Shown here: positions 50,666-58,740 of the stretch, piece after piece
How positions within the stretch are numbered: position 1 is the first letter of the stretch
How the letters are laid out: the number at the start of each line of letters is the position of its first letter
NCBI GenBank assembly: GCA_964518335.1
Contig: CAZFDT010000030.1
Coordinates: forward strand, 1 to 58,740
Length of the DNA: 58,740 bases
DNA from: CAZFDT01 sp964518335
GTDB taxonomy: Bacteria; Planctomycetota; Phycisphaerae; Phycisphaerales; Phycisphaeraceae
Reading direction: 5' to 3'
Notes under the pieces: model-generated
The model's input: only the letters and a program-made list of their open reading frames with translations
Told to the model about the DNA's origin: nothing
Database searches by the model: none
Made by a program: the position numbers and the translations under genes

Positions 50666-53443
50666 TCATGCCTGTGGTGTCGCCCGCGCCTCGAGTTGCG
50701 AGCCGGCCTGGAGAGTCACCGCCTGGCCAAGTCGGATCGACGATCCCCGCGTGTCGAACGTCAAGGATCGGTCGTCGAGGTGGAGCGACGACGGCATCCA
50801 GGCCAGTTCGAGCTCTCGCAGCGCCAGGCTTCCCTGGTGCAACTGCAGCCGCCATTGACACGTCCCGGCATCCATCGTCTGTGTCACCACGCCCCAGCCT
50901 GTGGGCAAGACCAGCGGACTGCGGTGATCACGCGGTGAATGCCGGGGACGGAACCGAAGCGACTGCGTCACGGCGTTCCACCCGAAGTCCTGGATCGCCA
51001 GCAGCACGCTCCACACGGTCAGCGCTCGGGTGTAGTGCTCGCCGCACTCAAAGTGGTTGTAGCGCAGACCCTGGCGGTCATGACGCTCATGGGCCTCCCG
51101 GCAGATGGTCAACCCTTCCTCGACAAGCCCTTCATAGATCATGTGCGAAGCGGTAGCATACTCGACGCCGAGCCAGCAGACATTCCAGTGCCAATCGCGG
51201 ATGCCGATGAGGCGGCGCTCGGTGTCAGGAAACCAGCCGTTGCGAAGACCCGTTCCCGGCATGCGGTTGCGCTCGAACACCGACGTGAGGTTGCGGCGGA
51301 TGCGCTCGGCGGGCAACGACGGCGTCATGCCCACCATGCGGGCGTACCACTCGCCACACAGATTGTTGGCCAGCAGCGCGTCGGACCTGACATTCAGGCG
51401 GCTGTCGCGGTAGAGGCCGTACCACTGATCGATCCACAGCGCGTGGTCGATGCGTTCGGCGGCGCAGCGAGCTTCGGCTTCCCATGCGTCACAGTGATCC
51501 GCCTCGCCCGCGGCGCGGCCCATGCACGCCATCATGCGCAAGGCGATCGGCCAGTGCGACGCCGCATAGATGCCCAGTCCGAACATCATCCACTGGTCGT
51601 AGTCCTGATTATGACCGCGCATGTCGGGAATGCCGTCGCCGTCCAGGTCCAGTGTGCGCGCGATCTGCAGATTCTTCACGAGGCGCGGCCACATGCGGCA
51701 CAGATAGGCGTCGTCACCCGTCCAGACCCAGTCGCGATACACCTGCAACGGCAGCTTCAGGTAATCGTCGTCATAGTAAATCGGCGTCGGATCATCAAAC
51801 CGCCTGGCCAGCGAATGCGGAATGCGCCCATCTTCAGTCTGATGCTTCGCCAGCAGCTCAAGCTGGCGCTTGGCGGCGTCGGGGTAGAACAGCAGCAGCG
51901 GAATCGAGGAGAAGAATCCGGTCCCCAGTTCCGCGAATCCGCAGCATCCCGAGCCGGGCCACAGTGCGAAGTCGCCGTTGCCCGCATAGATTGAGTTCGT
52001 CGCCAGGGATGTGAACTGAGCGTTGATCGCGTCGCACAGCCAGGGCGGCAGCGAGCTGTCGTACAGCGCCGCCACGAACGCGGACGACGATGCCTCAAGC
52101 TCGTCCACTTGCGGCGCAAAACGCCGCGAGATGGCCAGTGCATCATCGCCATACGCAGCATAGCGATGCCCGATGGGTTCGGGCAGCAGCGATGAATCCA
52201 CCGGTATTCGACAACGGTCAGCGCATGCTGCAGCGCCGACGGCGTCATGATTGGGATAGTGCCATGTGAGCATGAAGCGAATCTGCTGGCGCTGCCCCGG
52301 CCGGAGATGAACCGTTCTGGCCACACTGCCATACAGCGGTTGCTGCACGTAAAACCGCTGGGCGATGGTTTCCAGAAGAAGATCGCGATCCGCATGAGGG
52401 CTGCGCGTCGCGCCGCCTTTGTAGTGCGGCAGCCAATGCTCGATGGCGTGGCTCTCATCCATCTCGCGCAGACGATCCGCCAGCTCGATTCGCTGTGCCT
52501 GGGTCAGGTCGGACGCCCGGCCATCGGGCCCCTGCCAGCCCATCTCGGCGGCGACCGCAGCCAGCGCCATGCGGCGGGCAATCTTGGATTCGTCATTGCC
52601 CAAGCGATTGTCGCGTTCCAATTGCGCCCAGAACAACGATGGATTGATATCCGTGGCCGCCCATTTGCGGCAATACGACAGTTCCTCCGCAGGTCCATGC
52701 GCAGACAGGGCCATGGAGCCCGCGCCGCGGTCGTCCCGACCGGCGGGAGGCGGGTAAAACAGGGCCAGGCCCTGATCCGTGGCGACGATCTCATGTCTCG
52801 CTGTCGCCGCGTCGCCATCGGCGCCGACGTTCTGCAGGGATCCGATGGCCGCCACACTCACATCCGCTCTGTCGCGGTTGTGCAACTGCAGCGTGAACAC
52901 CGCCGCCGGCCATGCCGACGCGTCCAGATCGTGAACCACCATCGGTGTAAACGCCTCCATGCTCACATCCAACGGACACTCCGCCAGCGAGAAGTCGAGT
53001 CTGGCAAACGGCTGCCTGCCACTGAATGCAATGGCATCGGGAAAGCGCAGCATCGGCACGTGGTATGGCTCTTCAACCCACTGGTCGAACTGGTGCCGAG
53101 GCATGTGAAGCTTCCACAACCCCGAGCCCGACGCGGTCCTGGCTCGCACGGCAAAGAACAGTCCCGTGGCCGGCATGATCGGCTGCACCGCGGTGCGATG
53201 GCGACCGTAGATAAACGTGCCGTTGTTGAAAATCTGCCAGAGATGAAACCCCCCGTCGTCCCAGATCTCGAATCCTCCTGTGCCGAATCCACCCAGCACG
53301 ATGCCGCATTGCTGGCCGCGCGGTCGGCGGGTGATCGGCACCACGCCTCGCCATGGCGACGCCTGATTGACTGTTTGCACGTTGTCGTTCCTCAGAACGG
53401 CCGATTGGTCCAACCTGCACCTGTGAAGCGATGGACGATTCAT
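50666..53443 (-). CDS. GH116-like glycosidase (glucosylceramidase/beta-glucosidase type)
   Basis: A 925-residue protein with the two-part plan of GH116: a beta-rich N-terminal domain (GIVLGGFGTGGFEIWDDGGF, HLWQIFNNGTF) and a catalytic alpha/alpha barrel in the C-terminal half. Landmarks are LKLPLQVYRDWVWTGDDAYL, MWPRLVKNLQIARTLDLDG and the region HNQDYDQWMMFGLGIYA, where the Asp of YDQW at about 616 suits the acid/base. A Glu in GFAELGTGFFSS at about 505 suits the nucleophile. Human GBA2 is in this family. No signal peptide is seen. Its ATG overlaps the upstream stop (ATGA at 53440-53443). Confidence 0.85.
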   Translation of the reverse strand: MNRPSLHRCRLDQSAVLRNDNVQTVNQASPWRGVVPITRRPRGQQCGIVLGGFGTGGFEIWDDGGFHLWQIFNNGTFIYGRHRTAVQPIMPATGLFFAVRARTASGSGLWKLHMPRHQFDQWVEEPYHVPMLRFPDAIAFSGRQPFARLDFSLAECPLDVSMEAFTPMVVHDLDASAWPAAVFTLQLHNRDRADVSVAAIGSLQNVGADGDAATARHEIVATDQGLALFYPPPAGRDDRGAGSMALSAHGPAEELSYCRKWAATDINPSLFWAQLERDNRLGNDESKIARRMALAAVAAEMGWQGPDGRASDLTQAQRIELADRLREMDESHAIEHWLPHYKGGATRSPHADRDLLLETIAQRFYVQQPLYGSVARTVHLRPGQRQQIRFMLTWHYPNHDAVGAAACADRCRIPVDSSLLPEPIGHRYAAYGDDALAISRRFAPQVDELEASSSAFVAALYDSSLPPWLCDAINAQFTSLATNSIYAGNGDFALWPGSGCCGFAELGTGFFSSIPLLLFYPDAAKRQLELLAKHQTEDGRIPHSLARRFDDPTPIYYDDDYLKLPLQVYRDWVWTGDDAYLCRMWPRLVKNLQIARTLDLDGDGIPDMRGHNQDYDQWMMFGLGIYAASHWPIALRMMACMGRAAGEADHCDAWEAEARCAAERIDHALWIDQWYGLYRDSRLNVRSDALLANNLCGEWYARMVGMTPSLPAERIRRNLTSVFERNRMPGTGLRNGWFPDTERRLIGIRDWHWNVCWLGVEYATASHMIYEGLVEEGLTICREAHERHDRQGLRYNHFECGEHYTRALTVWSVLLAIQDFGWNAVTQSLRFRPRHSPRDHRSPLVLPTGWGVVTQTMDAGTCQWRLQLHQGSLALRELELAWMPSSLHLDDRSLTFDTRGSSIRLGQAVTLQAGSQLEARATPQA

Positions 53444-55839
53444 GGCCTGGCCACGCGTATCTCCGTGGGCATGTGGATTCCCGCCGCGTGGTCGTTCTTC
53501 TGAACGCGCACGATGATCGTGTTGTCCCCCTTGCGTTTGACGGCGCGACTGATATCCAACGCAAAAGGCTTGTTCCACATGATCTGCGGCGGCTTGTCCT
53601 GCCGGCCCACATCCATGCCGTTGACCCACACACTGGCGTAGCCATCGACCGCGCCGAAGTACAGGTACAGCTTTCCCTCCGCAGGCGCGTCCAGCGGCAA
53701 CTTCAGACGATACCACCCCACGCCATGCCAACGCCCGGGAAACTCCTGCGACGTCCACGGCGCATGCGTGCTGATGGATCGCCACGCGTCGGCCGGGGCA
53801 CGGTCCCGAGGCCACTGCTCGCGCACGCCCACGTTATTCTCGTCTTTCTGAAACTCCCACACCTCCGGCAAAGTCAGCAGCACTTCGCCGTACTGCGCCA
53901 TGGCGTCGCTTTTTCCGGCCGCTTCACGCTCCCAGCGCTTGATCACGTCCTCGGTCATCGACTCGGCCGTGATCTTGCCATCCCAACTGCGATACCACAC
54001 CCACGCCTGCTCATCGCGCGGGAACAACGGCGTGACATACGACACAGGCTCCACCTTTCGTGTGTCACGGATAACCTGAATCGCGCGACGACCCGCGGCA
54101 ATGGCTTGCGGATACTTGCCCTCGGCAGCCAGCACGTGCGCCGTCGCCATCACCTCTGTGAACTCATATCCCGCACGCGCAATGGCTACGCGCCGCTGAT
54201 AGCGATCATCGGCCGATGCCACCGCCGCCTCCGCCTGCTCAAGCTGCACTCGCGCTTCATTGAGAATGTCACGCGTGAACATCTTGTGAGGATGGTCCGG
54301 CACACTGCCATCATGCTCGACCTGATACCGGCCTTGCGTCAACGTGCTCCAGTAACGCTTCATCGGCTCATACGCGGGACCATAGACGCCCCGATACCAC
54401 TCCTCCAGAATGGCATCCGGATCGGCATCGACATCCCATGCAATCCGGCGGATCAGGTAGTTCATCGGCGCGTTCGTCGCCCAGTTCGACCATCCATCCA
54501 CGTGAAACCGCGTGCCACCATGATCGCGCATCAGGCGCAGGTCGCGTGCGATGTGGCGTGTCAGAAGCTGTGGGCCCATCCACTTGCCGCTGTAGCCGTA
54601 GTAACTGTAGTAGCCGAAGCTGTCGCACAGCTTGGCCCAGCCGTCAAACACCGTGGCTTTCCATGCGCGGTTGATCGGGCAGGCCGCGTCGTCGATCGCG
54701 TGCTGATAGCAGGCCCGTCCGCCGAAGAAGCACAGTGAAGCCCAGATCATCGGATCGGGCTTGACGGTCGTCGGCGGGTCCACGTGCGAACTGTAGGCGG
54801 TAAAGCCCAGATACTTGTCGGGAAACTCGCCCTTGATCCCTTCGGCGATCTGGTTGAAGAAGTACACCAGGCGATTGGTCAGCGGACCATTGCCCAGCTC
54901 GCGATCCAGCGCCACGCACCGATCGCAAGTGCAGAAATCGTGATAATCATTGGGACTCACGCTGTACATGCGAATATCTGGATTCTCTCGAAAGTAGCGT
55001 TTAGCGTCGGCAATGAACATCTGGATCACGTCCGGATGCGTCGTGCATACCTGTTGACTGCGGATGCGTCCCCCCGCGTCCTTCCAGATGAACTCGAGCA
55101 TCCATTGCTCGGTCGGCATCTCCTTGCGATCGGTCAGTGCAAACCAGTCCGGATGGTCGCGCTTGTTCTCCTCGGTGGGCGGCACGGTGACATCCCAGAT
55201 ATGGCGCGTCGTGTCATCGCGCGCCTGACCTCTGGAAGTGCGGTTGCCCTTGGTTCCGTAGTAGCGGGCATCGACGGTCGTCACCGGAATATCCGGCCCC
55301 AGCGTCTCGTTCATGGCGGGGATCGTGATGCCCTTGTGCACCGGCACCTCCTCGCCAAGTCGCGTGGGCATGTACCAGCGCACGCCCAACTTCGCATCCA
55401 GCAGCCAATACAAGGCATTACTGGCCCCCTGCTCACTTTGGCCGATGACCACGAGGCGCCCGGGCTCGGTGCGAATCGTGAACCCGTGCAACGGCATGAG
55501 CTTGGCGTCCACCTCTGAAAATGGCGGCTCGCCCGCGACGCCCACGACGATCGCCGAACCCGCCCAACCTTCAGGCACAGAACCGTAGGCCAGCGGTAAC
55601 AGCGTACGGCCCTCATCCGCGCGCTGCACATAGGCCACAAACTCATGCGCGGCCCAACGTTCCTGATAGCCCGCGCCATCACGCAGCACCACCGTGCACT
55701 CGGGCGGAGCGAAGTAGAGACCGGTCGATCGCGTCACGACGAACGGCTCTTGCGCACGAACGCTCGATGCAGGCCACATGACAAAGAAGCTGATCAACGC
55801 AGTCCAACATAGCAGCCATGGCATCATCTTGGTCTCCAT
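53440..55839 (-). CDS. Exported DUF4838 glycan-degradation protein
   Basis: A 799-residue protein with a signal peptide (residues 1-29, cut after VRA). Residues 30-190 are an alpha-glucuronidase N-terminal-like domain (WAAHEFVAYVQRA, GIVGVAGEPPF region, then SEQGASNALYWLLDAKLGVR). A DUF4838 domain follows (VSPNDYHDFCTCDRCVALDR with a CxC-x2-C cluster, GFTAYSSHVDPP, DGWSNWATNAPMNYLIRRIA). The C-terminus has a galactose-binding-like jelly roll (GVGWYRLKLPLD, VWVNGMDVGRQD). It probably acts on polysaccharide at the cell surface. It begins 25 bases after the propeller gene and overlaps the GH116 start. Confidence 0.9.
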   Translation of the reverse strand: METKMMPWLLCWTALISFFVMWPASSVRAQEPFVVTRSTGLYFAPPECTVVLRDGAGYQERWAAHEFVAYVQRADEGRTLLPLAYGSVPEGWAGSAIVVGVAGEPPFSEVDAKLMPLHGFTIRTEPGRLVVIGQSEQGASNALYWLLDAKLGVRWYMPTRLGEEVPVHKGITIPAMNETLGPDIPVTTVDARYYGTKGNRTSRGQARDDTTRHIWDVTVPPTEENKRDHPDWFALTDRKEMPTEQWMLEFIWKDAGGRIRSQQVCTTHPDVIQMFIADAKRYFRENPDIRMYSVSPNDYHDFCTCDRCVALDRELGNGPLTNRLVYFFNQIAEGIKGEFPDKYLGFTAYSSHVDPPTTVKPDPMIWASLCFFGGRACYQHAIDDAACPINRAWKATVFDGWAKLCDSFGYYSYYGYSGKWMGPQLLTRHIARDLRLMRDHGGTRFHVDGWSNWATNAPMNYLIRRIAWDVDADPDAILEEWYRGVYGPAYEPMKRYWSTLTQGRYQVEHDGSVPDHPHKMFTRDILNEARVQLEQAEAAVASADDRYQRRVAIARAGYEFTEVMATAHVLAAEGKYPQAIAAGRRAIQVIRDTRKVEPVSYVTPLFPRDEQAWVWYRSWDGKITAESMTEDVIKRWEREAAGKSDAMAQYGEVLLTLPEVWEFQKDENNVGVREQWPRDRAPADAWRSISTHAPWTSQEFPGRWHGVGWYRLKLPLDAPAEGKLYLYFGAVDGYASVWVNGMDVGRQDKPPQIMWNKPFALDISRAVKRKGDNTIIVRVQKNDHAAGIHMPTEIRVARP

Positions 55840-55864
55840 GATGAGTCAGGAACTCGTGCTGCGG

Positions 55865-57334
55865 TCAGGCGACCGACCACGAATAAAGTCGCGCGTTGCG
55901 AAGGTAGAACCGCAACTGCACGTAATGTCCCTTCAGTTCGGCCAGGGATCGCTGGCGGAAGCGGAGATCGGCTTCGAGCGAATCACCGGAAAACGCCACG
56001 CAATCGGTTTGCCCAAAACCCGACATGCCTGCGGGATAATGGTCGAAGAAGGATACGGGATGATCGGGAAACCGTCTGGCGCGCTGGGCGTCGAGCACTT
56101 CGACGGCAACTTCGCCACGCGACGATTCAACGTTGACACGGATGGACTCGTGCGTCCACACCATGGGCCGCGTCGTGAATGATCCGACCGCATCTGTCGC
56201 ATCGAGCGACACGTACCCGTCAGGTCGCAGGTGAAACAACCCGATCGCACTGTCGGGGTCTTGAGCGTTGTGTGGCCACGGCGAGCCCATGGCGTAGATC
56301 CACAACCTGTCCTTGTGCAACACGGGCGCGGCGGCGGAGACCATGCCGGCATTCCAGCTGCCCGACTCTCCGGTGGCGATCCACGCGTGTCGATCACCGA
56401 CGCGGTCAAAGTGCGCGCCGTCGCGTGACGCCAGGATCTGCACCTCACACCGGTGATCCTGGGCCGGCGCGTATGTCATGACGTAGAGGATCACAAACTC
56501 ACCGCTGCGATAGGCCTTGGCCTGGTAAAACTGGAACAAGAACGGATCCTGCAGATCGGGAGCTGCGACCAGCGTGGGCTGCGACCAGTGAATACCGTCG
56601 GGCGATTCCATTCTCCCCAGGCTTCGCACCGAGCCGTTCCACGCGCGGCAATAATTGACAAAGCGCTGAATGGTCGGGTCCCAGTAGATCCCATTGCACT
56701 CGTTGGGACCGATGCTGTACGGATATCGATACTGGCCCACCTGCTTGACGTAGCAGAACGGCTGGGGATCGGCACTGGCGTCATCATTCCATTCAAAGCC
56801 GCGCCAGTCATACCCGTCGGTTGAGACATACTGGCTCATACCGATCAGGCTGTGGCGCTGCGGGCCCTGTGGCGCCTCGTCCCACACCCACAGACGGTAC
56901 CGCTTCTGGGGAACGGGCTCGTCGGGATTGAAGATGCAGGTTTGCGGCGAAGGTGAAAAGTAGCCTCGGATCGCGAGATTCGTATCGGCATCATTAAAGC
57001 GCACGCGACCCAGCAGAGGCTTTTCAAAGTGCACGCCGTCGGCCGACTCCATGTAGCCCACGCCGTATCGAAATCCAATGTCGCGGAGCAGCACATCATC
57101 GATGGCATGGGTGGCCAGCGCATGGGCGTGGGTGTAGTACACCTGGTACCACACGCGGAACCGGTCGATGGTGGGATCATAAACCGCGGTGGACGGCGAG
57201 ATGTTGCACCCTTCCCACGGATGCTCGGCCGTGACCACCGGATTGCCGGGATGCGCCACCGGGTGATGAAAGGTCCGCGACAAACCCGCCATGGCCTCGA
57301 TCTGGCGGTCGTCGAGGAAGAGTTCCTTACGCAT
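55865..57334 (-). CDS. Beta-propeller glycosidase-like protein (GH32/GH43-type fold)
   Basis: A 489-residue protein starting MRKELFLDDRQIEAMAGLSR with HHPVAHPGNPVVTAEHPWEG, a start shared by planctomycete proteins related to the GH32/GH43/GH130 propellers. Repeated blade-like segments are STAVYDPTIDRFRVWYQVYY, YMESADGVHFEKPLLGRV, RMESPDGIHWSQPTLVAA and RDGAHFDRVGDRHAWIA. The Asp/Glu residues for catalysis cannot be placed with confidence. No signal peptide is seen. AGGTGA precedes the ATG. It is the first gene of the cluster, controlled by the palindromic promoter at 57411-57446. Confidence 0.82.
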   Translation of the reverse strand: MRKELFLDDRQIEAMAGLSRTFHHPVAHPGNPVVTAEHPWEGCNISPSTAVYDPTIDRFRVWYQVYYTHAHALATHAIDDVLLRDIGFRYGVGYMESADGVHFEKPLLGRVRFNDADTNLAIRGYFSPSPQTCIFNPDEPVPQKRYRLWVWDEAPQGPQRHSLIGMSQYVSTDGYDWRGFEWNDDASADPQPFCYVKQVGQYRYPYSIGPNECNGIYWDPTIQRFVNYCRAWNGSVRSLGRMESPDGIHWSQPTLVAAPDLQDPFLFQFYQAKAYRSGEFVILYVMTYAPAQDHRCEVQILASRDGAHFDRVGDRHAWIATGESGSWNAGMVSAAAPVLHKDRLWIYAMGSPWPHNAQDPDSAIGLFHLRPDGYVSLDATDAVGSFTTRPMVWTHESIRVNVESSRGEVAVEVLDAQRARRFPDHPVSFFDHYPAGMSGFGQTDCVAFSGDSLEADLRFRQRSLAELKGHYVQLRFYLRNARLYSWSVA

Positions 57335-57410
57335 GGCGTCACCTGGACTGGATCGAAAGCTCACGTGCCAAGCCACGAGCCCGCCGCAAACGGACCCGAT
57401 CGCGGGAGGT

Positions 57411-57446
57411 GCTTGCAATATAGTATCGCAGGTATATACTGCAAGC
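57411..57446. promoter_or_regulatory. 36-bp palindrome containing a bidirectional promoter
   Basis: The outer arms GCTTGCA (57411-57417) and TGCAAGC (57440-57446) are perfect and the interior is nearly symmetric. Plus strand: TTGCAA (57413-57418), 16 bases, TATACT (57435-57440). Minus strand: TTGCAG (57444-57439), 16 bases, TATATT (57422-57417). Each -10 box overlaps the opposite -35 box. One repressor or activator dimer could control both the catabolic operon and the amidohydrolase. Confidence 0.85.
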
Positions 57447-57628
57447 AGATTGGCTCACCACGAAGGAACAATCACAATCATCGCCGCGCTAGTATTACCA
57501 TAAATTGCGTAATAACAACAATTTGAATGCATCATTGGTTTCCATAAATAAGCCCGTGCCGGCTCGGTGTAATGTTAGCATATAGGAACACAGCGGCCGT
57601 CCACCACCGCGGAGAGGACTTCGCCACC

Positions 57629-58627
57629 ATGCGCGACACCGATCGGGATTTCTTCGAGCGAGAGCTGGCGTCGTTTCTGCCTGACCGCATCTTCGATGCG
57701 CACTGTCACCTCTGGCACGCCGACCACGCCACGGTGGTGGCTCAGGACGTACCGGTGTCGGCGGGGTACGACGACTACGCGCAGCAAATCGCCACGCTCC
57801 ATCCCGGCCGCGACATCTATGCATTGTTCATCCCCGTGCCCGATGCGCAGGGCGACCCGCGGCTGGCCAATCAGTGGATGCACCAGGCGCTGCGCGGTCA
57901 TACGTCGCGCTGCAGAGGTCTTTATCTCGTCCGGCCGCAGGACGATCCCGAGCAGGTGCGCAGCGAAGTGCGACGCCTGGGACTGTGCGGGCTCAAGTGC
58001 TATCACATCTATGCGGAAGGCGACAACACCTGGGACGCCGATATCCCCGCCTATCTTCCCGAAGCACACGTGCGCGTGGCCAACGAGGAAGGCTGGGTCA
58101 TCACGCTGCACCTAGTCAAGAAGCGCGCCATTGCTGATCCGTCGAATATCCGATGGATTCGGCACTACTGCACGACCTATCCCAACATGCGGCTGATCCT
58201 GGCCCACTCCGGTCGAGCCTTTCAGCCCTCGCACAACATCGAGGCGCTGGAGCATCTGGCCGATCTGGACAATCTATGGTTTGACAGCAGCGCCAACTGC
58301 GAAGCGGTGGCGCACGAAGCGATCCTGCGCGTGATGGGTCATCGCCGACTGATGTACGGCTCGGACTACTGGGTGAGCCATTTGCGCGGCCGCTCGTTCG
58401 CGGCGGGCGACTCGTTCATCTGGGTGGACGAACGTACGCCGATATGGTCGCCGGCCTACGGCAGGATCGATCCGGTGCTCGTCGGACTCGAGCATCTGCG
58501 GTCGATGAAGTGGGCGTGCTGGTCGCAGCGACTGACGGATCGACAGGTCGAGGACGTTTTCTTCAACAACGCCGCCGAGTTGCTCGGTGTCGCCTCAGCG
58601 CAGACTCACCACCAGGCTTCCTTGTAA
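57629..58627 (+). CDS. Amidohydrolase-2 family protein
   Basis: A 332-residue TIM-barrel amidohydrolase. The metal-binding pair is in IFDAHCHLWHADH (His 25 and 27), further histidines are in VITLHLVKK and LILAHSGRAF, and the conserved Asp is in MYGSDYWVSH near 245. Members decarboxylate or hydrolyse lactones and amides, for example sugar lactones. Its site opposite the catabolic operon and behind a shared promoter suggests a linked pathway. GAGAGG is about 12 bases before the ATG at 57629, so an earlier start at 57572 is possible but unlikely. The 3' end overlaps a minus-strand partial gene by 22 bases. Confidence 0.88.
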   Translation: MRDTDRDFFERELASFLPDRIFDAHCHLWHADHATVVAQDVPVSAGYDDYAQQIATLHPGRDIYALFIPVPDAQGDPRLANQWMHQALRGHTSRCRGLYLVRPQDDPEQVRSEVRRLGLCGLKCYHIYAEGDNTWDADIPAYLPEAHVRVANEEGWVITLHLVKKRAIADPSNIRWIRHYCTTYPNMRLILAHSGRAFQPSHNIEALEHLADLDNLWFDSSANCEAVAHEAILRVMGHRRLMYGSDYWVSHLRGRSFAAGDSFIWVDERTPIWSPAYGRIDPVLVGLEHLRSMKWACWSQRLTDRQVEDVFFNNAAELLGVASAQTHHQASL

Positions 58628-58740
58628 GGCTCGGCGAAGCGCACGCCGATTCGACCGCCCCACTGCTCGGCGTGTCGGCGCACCATGGCCAGGCGCTGTT
58701 GCGTCATCTGGCTGCGGTGCGCCATGCACAACGCCATCTT
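58606..58740 (-). CDS. C-terminal end of an unidentified protein (5' end outside window)
   Basis: On the minus strand 44 codons are open from the window edge to the TGA at 58606, ending GVRFAEPYKEAWW. Base use is like that of the coding neighbours, and the Trp-Trp end looks like a real terminus. It converges on the amidohydrolase with a 22-base overlap. There is too little to name a family. Confidence 0.5.
   Translation of the reverse strand, partial: KMALCMAHRSQMTQQRLAMVRRHAEQWGGRIGVRFAEPYKEAWW

Noticed and set aside
50939..53503. Long plus-strand frames opposite the GH116-like gene
   Set aside because: No motifs, and the minus-strand gene has clear GH116 features and ATGA coupling.

Overview
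This 58.7 kb, GC-rich window most likely comes from a planctomycete of the class Phycisphaerae or a close relative. The evidence is the combination of three PEP-CTERM surface proteins, three short-leader type II pseudopilin-like proteins, a membrane protein with a CPxC-type zinc ribbon tail, a GntR/LacI hybrid regulator, sugar-degradation genes of planctomycete type (GH116-like, DUF4838, beta-propeller glycosidase-like, neutral ceramidase-like, Hyi-like), and a PadR-controlled permease-prefix membrane protein. The taxonomic call is inference from gene content. I see no rRNA, tRNA or CRISPR array, and no intact mobile element; one IS3-type transposase fragment is present.

Layout. 1-15 kb: the 3' end of a flagellin gene with a strong terminator, a sulfotransferase, transketolase, a YbaK-type deacylase, DusB, a VOC-GNAT fusion, a DUF433/DUF5615 toxin-antitoxin-like pair, malate dehydrogenase, a TolC-like outer membrane lipoprotein, a TetR regulator divergent from a methyltransferase, and a STAS protein. 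15-20 kb: a second DUF433/DUF5615 pair whose toxin is frameshifted, an exported alpha/beta hydrolase, an IS3 remnant, and a PadR/membrane-protein operon with an operator on its -10 box. 20-26 kb: LeuD, then a type IIA topoisomerase pair (A and B subunits) with an ankyrin lipoprotein gene wedged between and translationally linked to the A subunit. 26-31 kb: a one-direction cluster made of a GntR/LacI regulator, two PEP-CTERM proteins and two pseudopilin-like proteins. 31-45 kb: mostly housekeeping and membrane genes (HI0933-type flavoprotein, nucleotidyltransferase-like protein, threonine synthase, C26 peptidase, LspA, CPA2 antiporter-EIIA fusion, a histone-tail/DksA-like protein, pyruvate kinase, an RnfD-like protein). 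45-47 kb: a second pseudopilin/PEP-CTERM pair. 47-58.7 kb: a minus-strand carbohydrate or glycolipid degradation operon, divergent from an amidohydrolase, with both directions apparently served by one palindromic promoter.

Points of most interest: (a) a degenerate 10-mer, GCTGCASTGG, occurs 12 times, far above composition, in unrelated genes and frames; (b) many genes have a TACNNT -10 box six or seven bases before the start codon, which implies leaderless mRNAs; (c) a 36-bp palindrome carries a symmetric bidirectional promoter for the catabolic cluster; (d) PEP-CTERM and pseudopilin genes are paired at two separate loci; (e) several family members have lost key residues (DksA cysteines, ceramidase nucleophile, nucleotidyltransferase Asp). 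All family calls were made by eye from motifs, without database searches.
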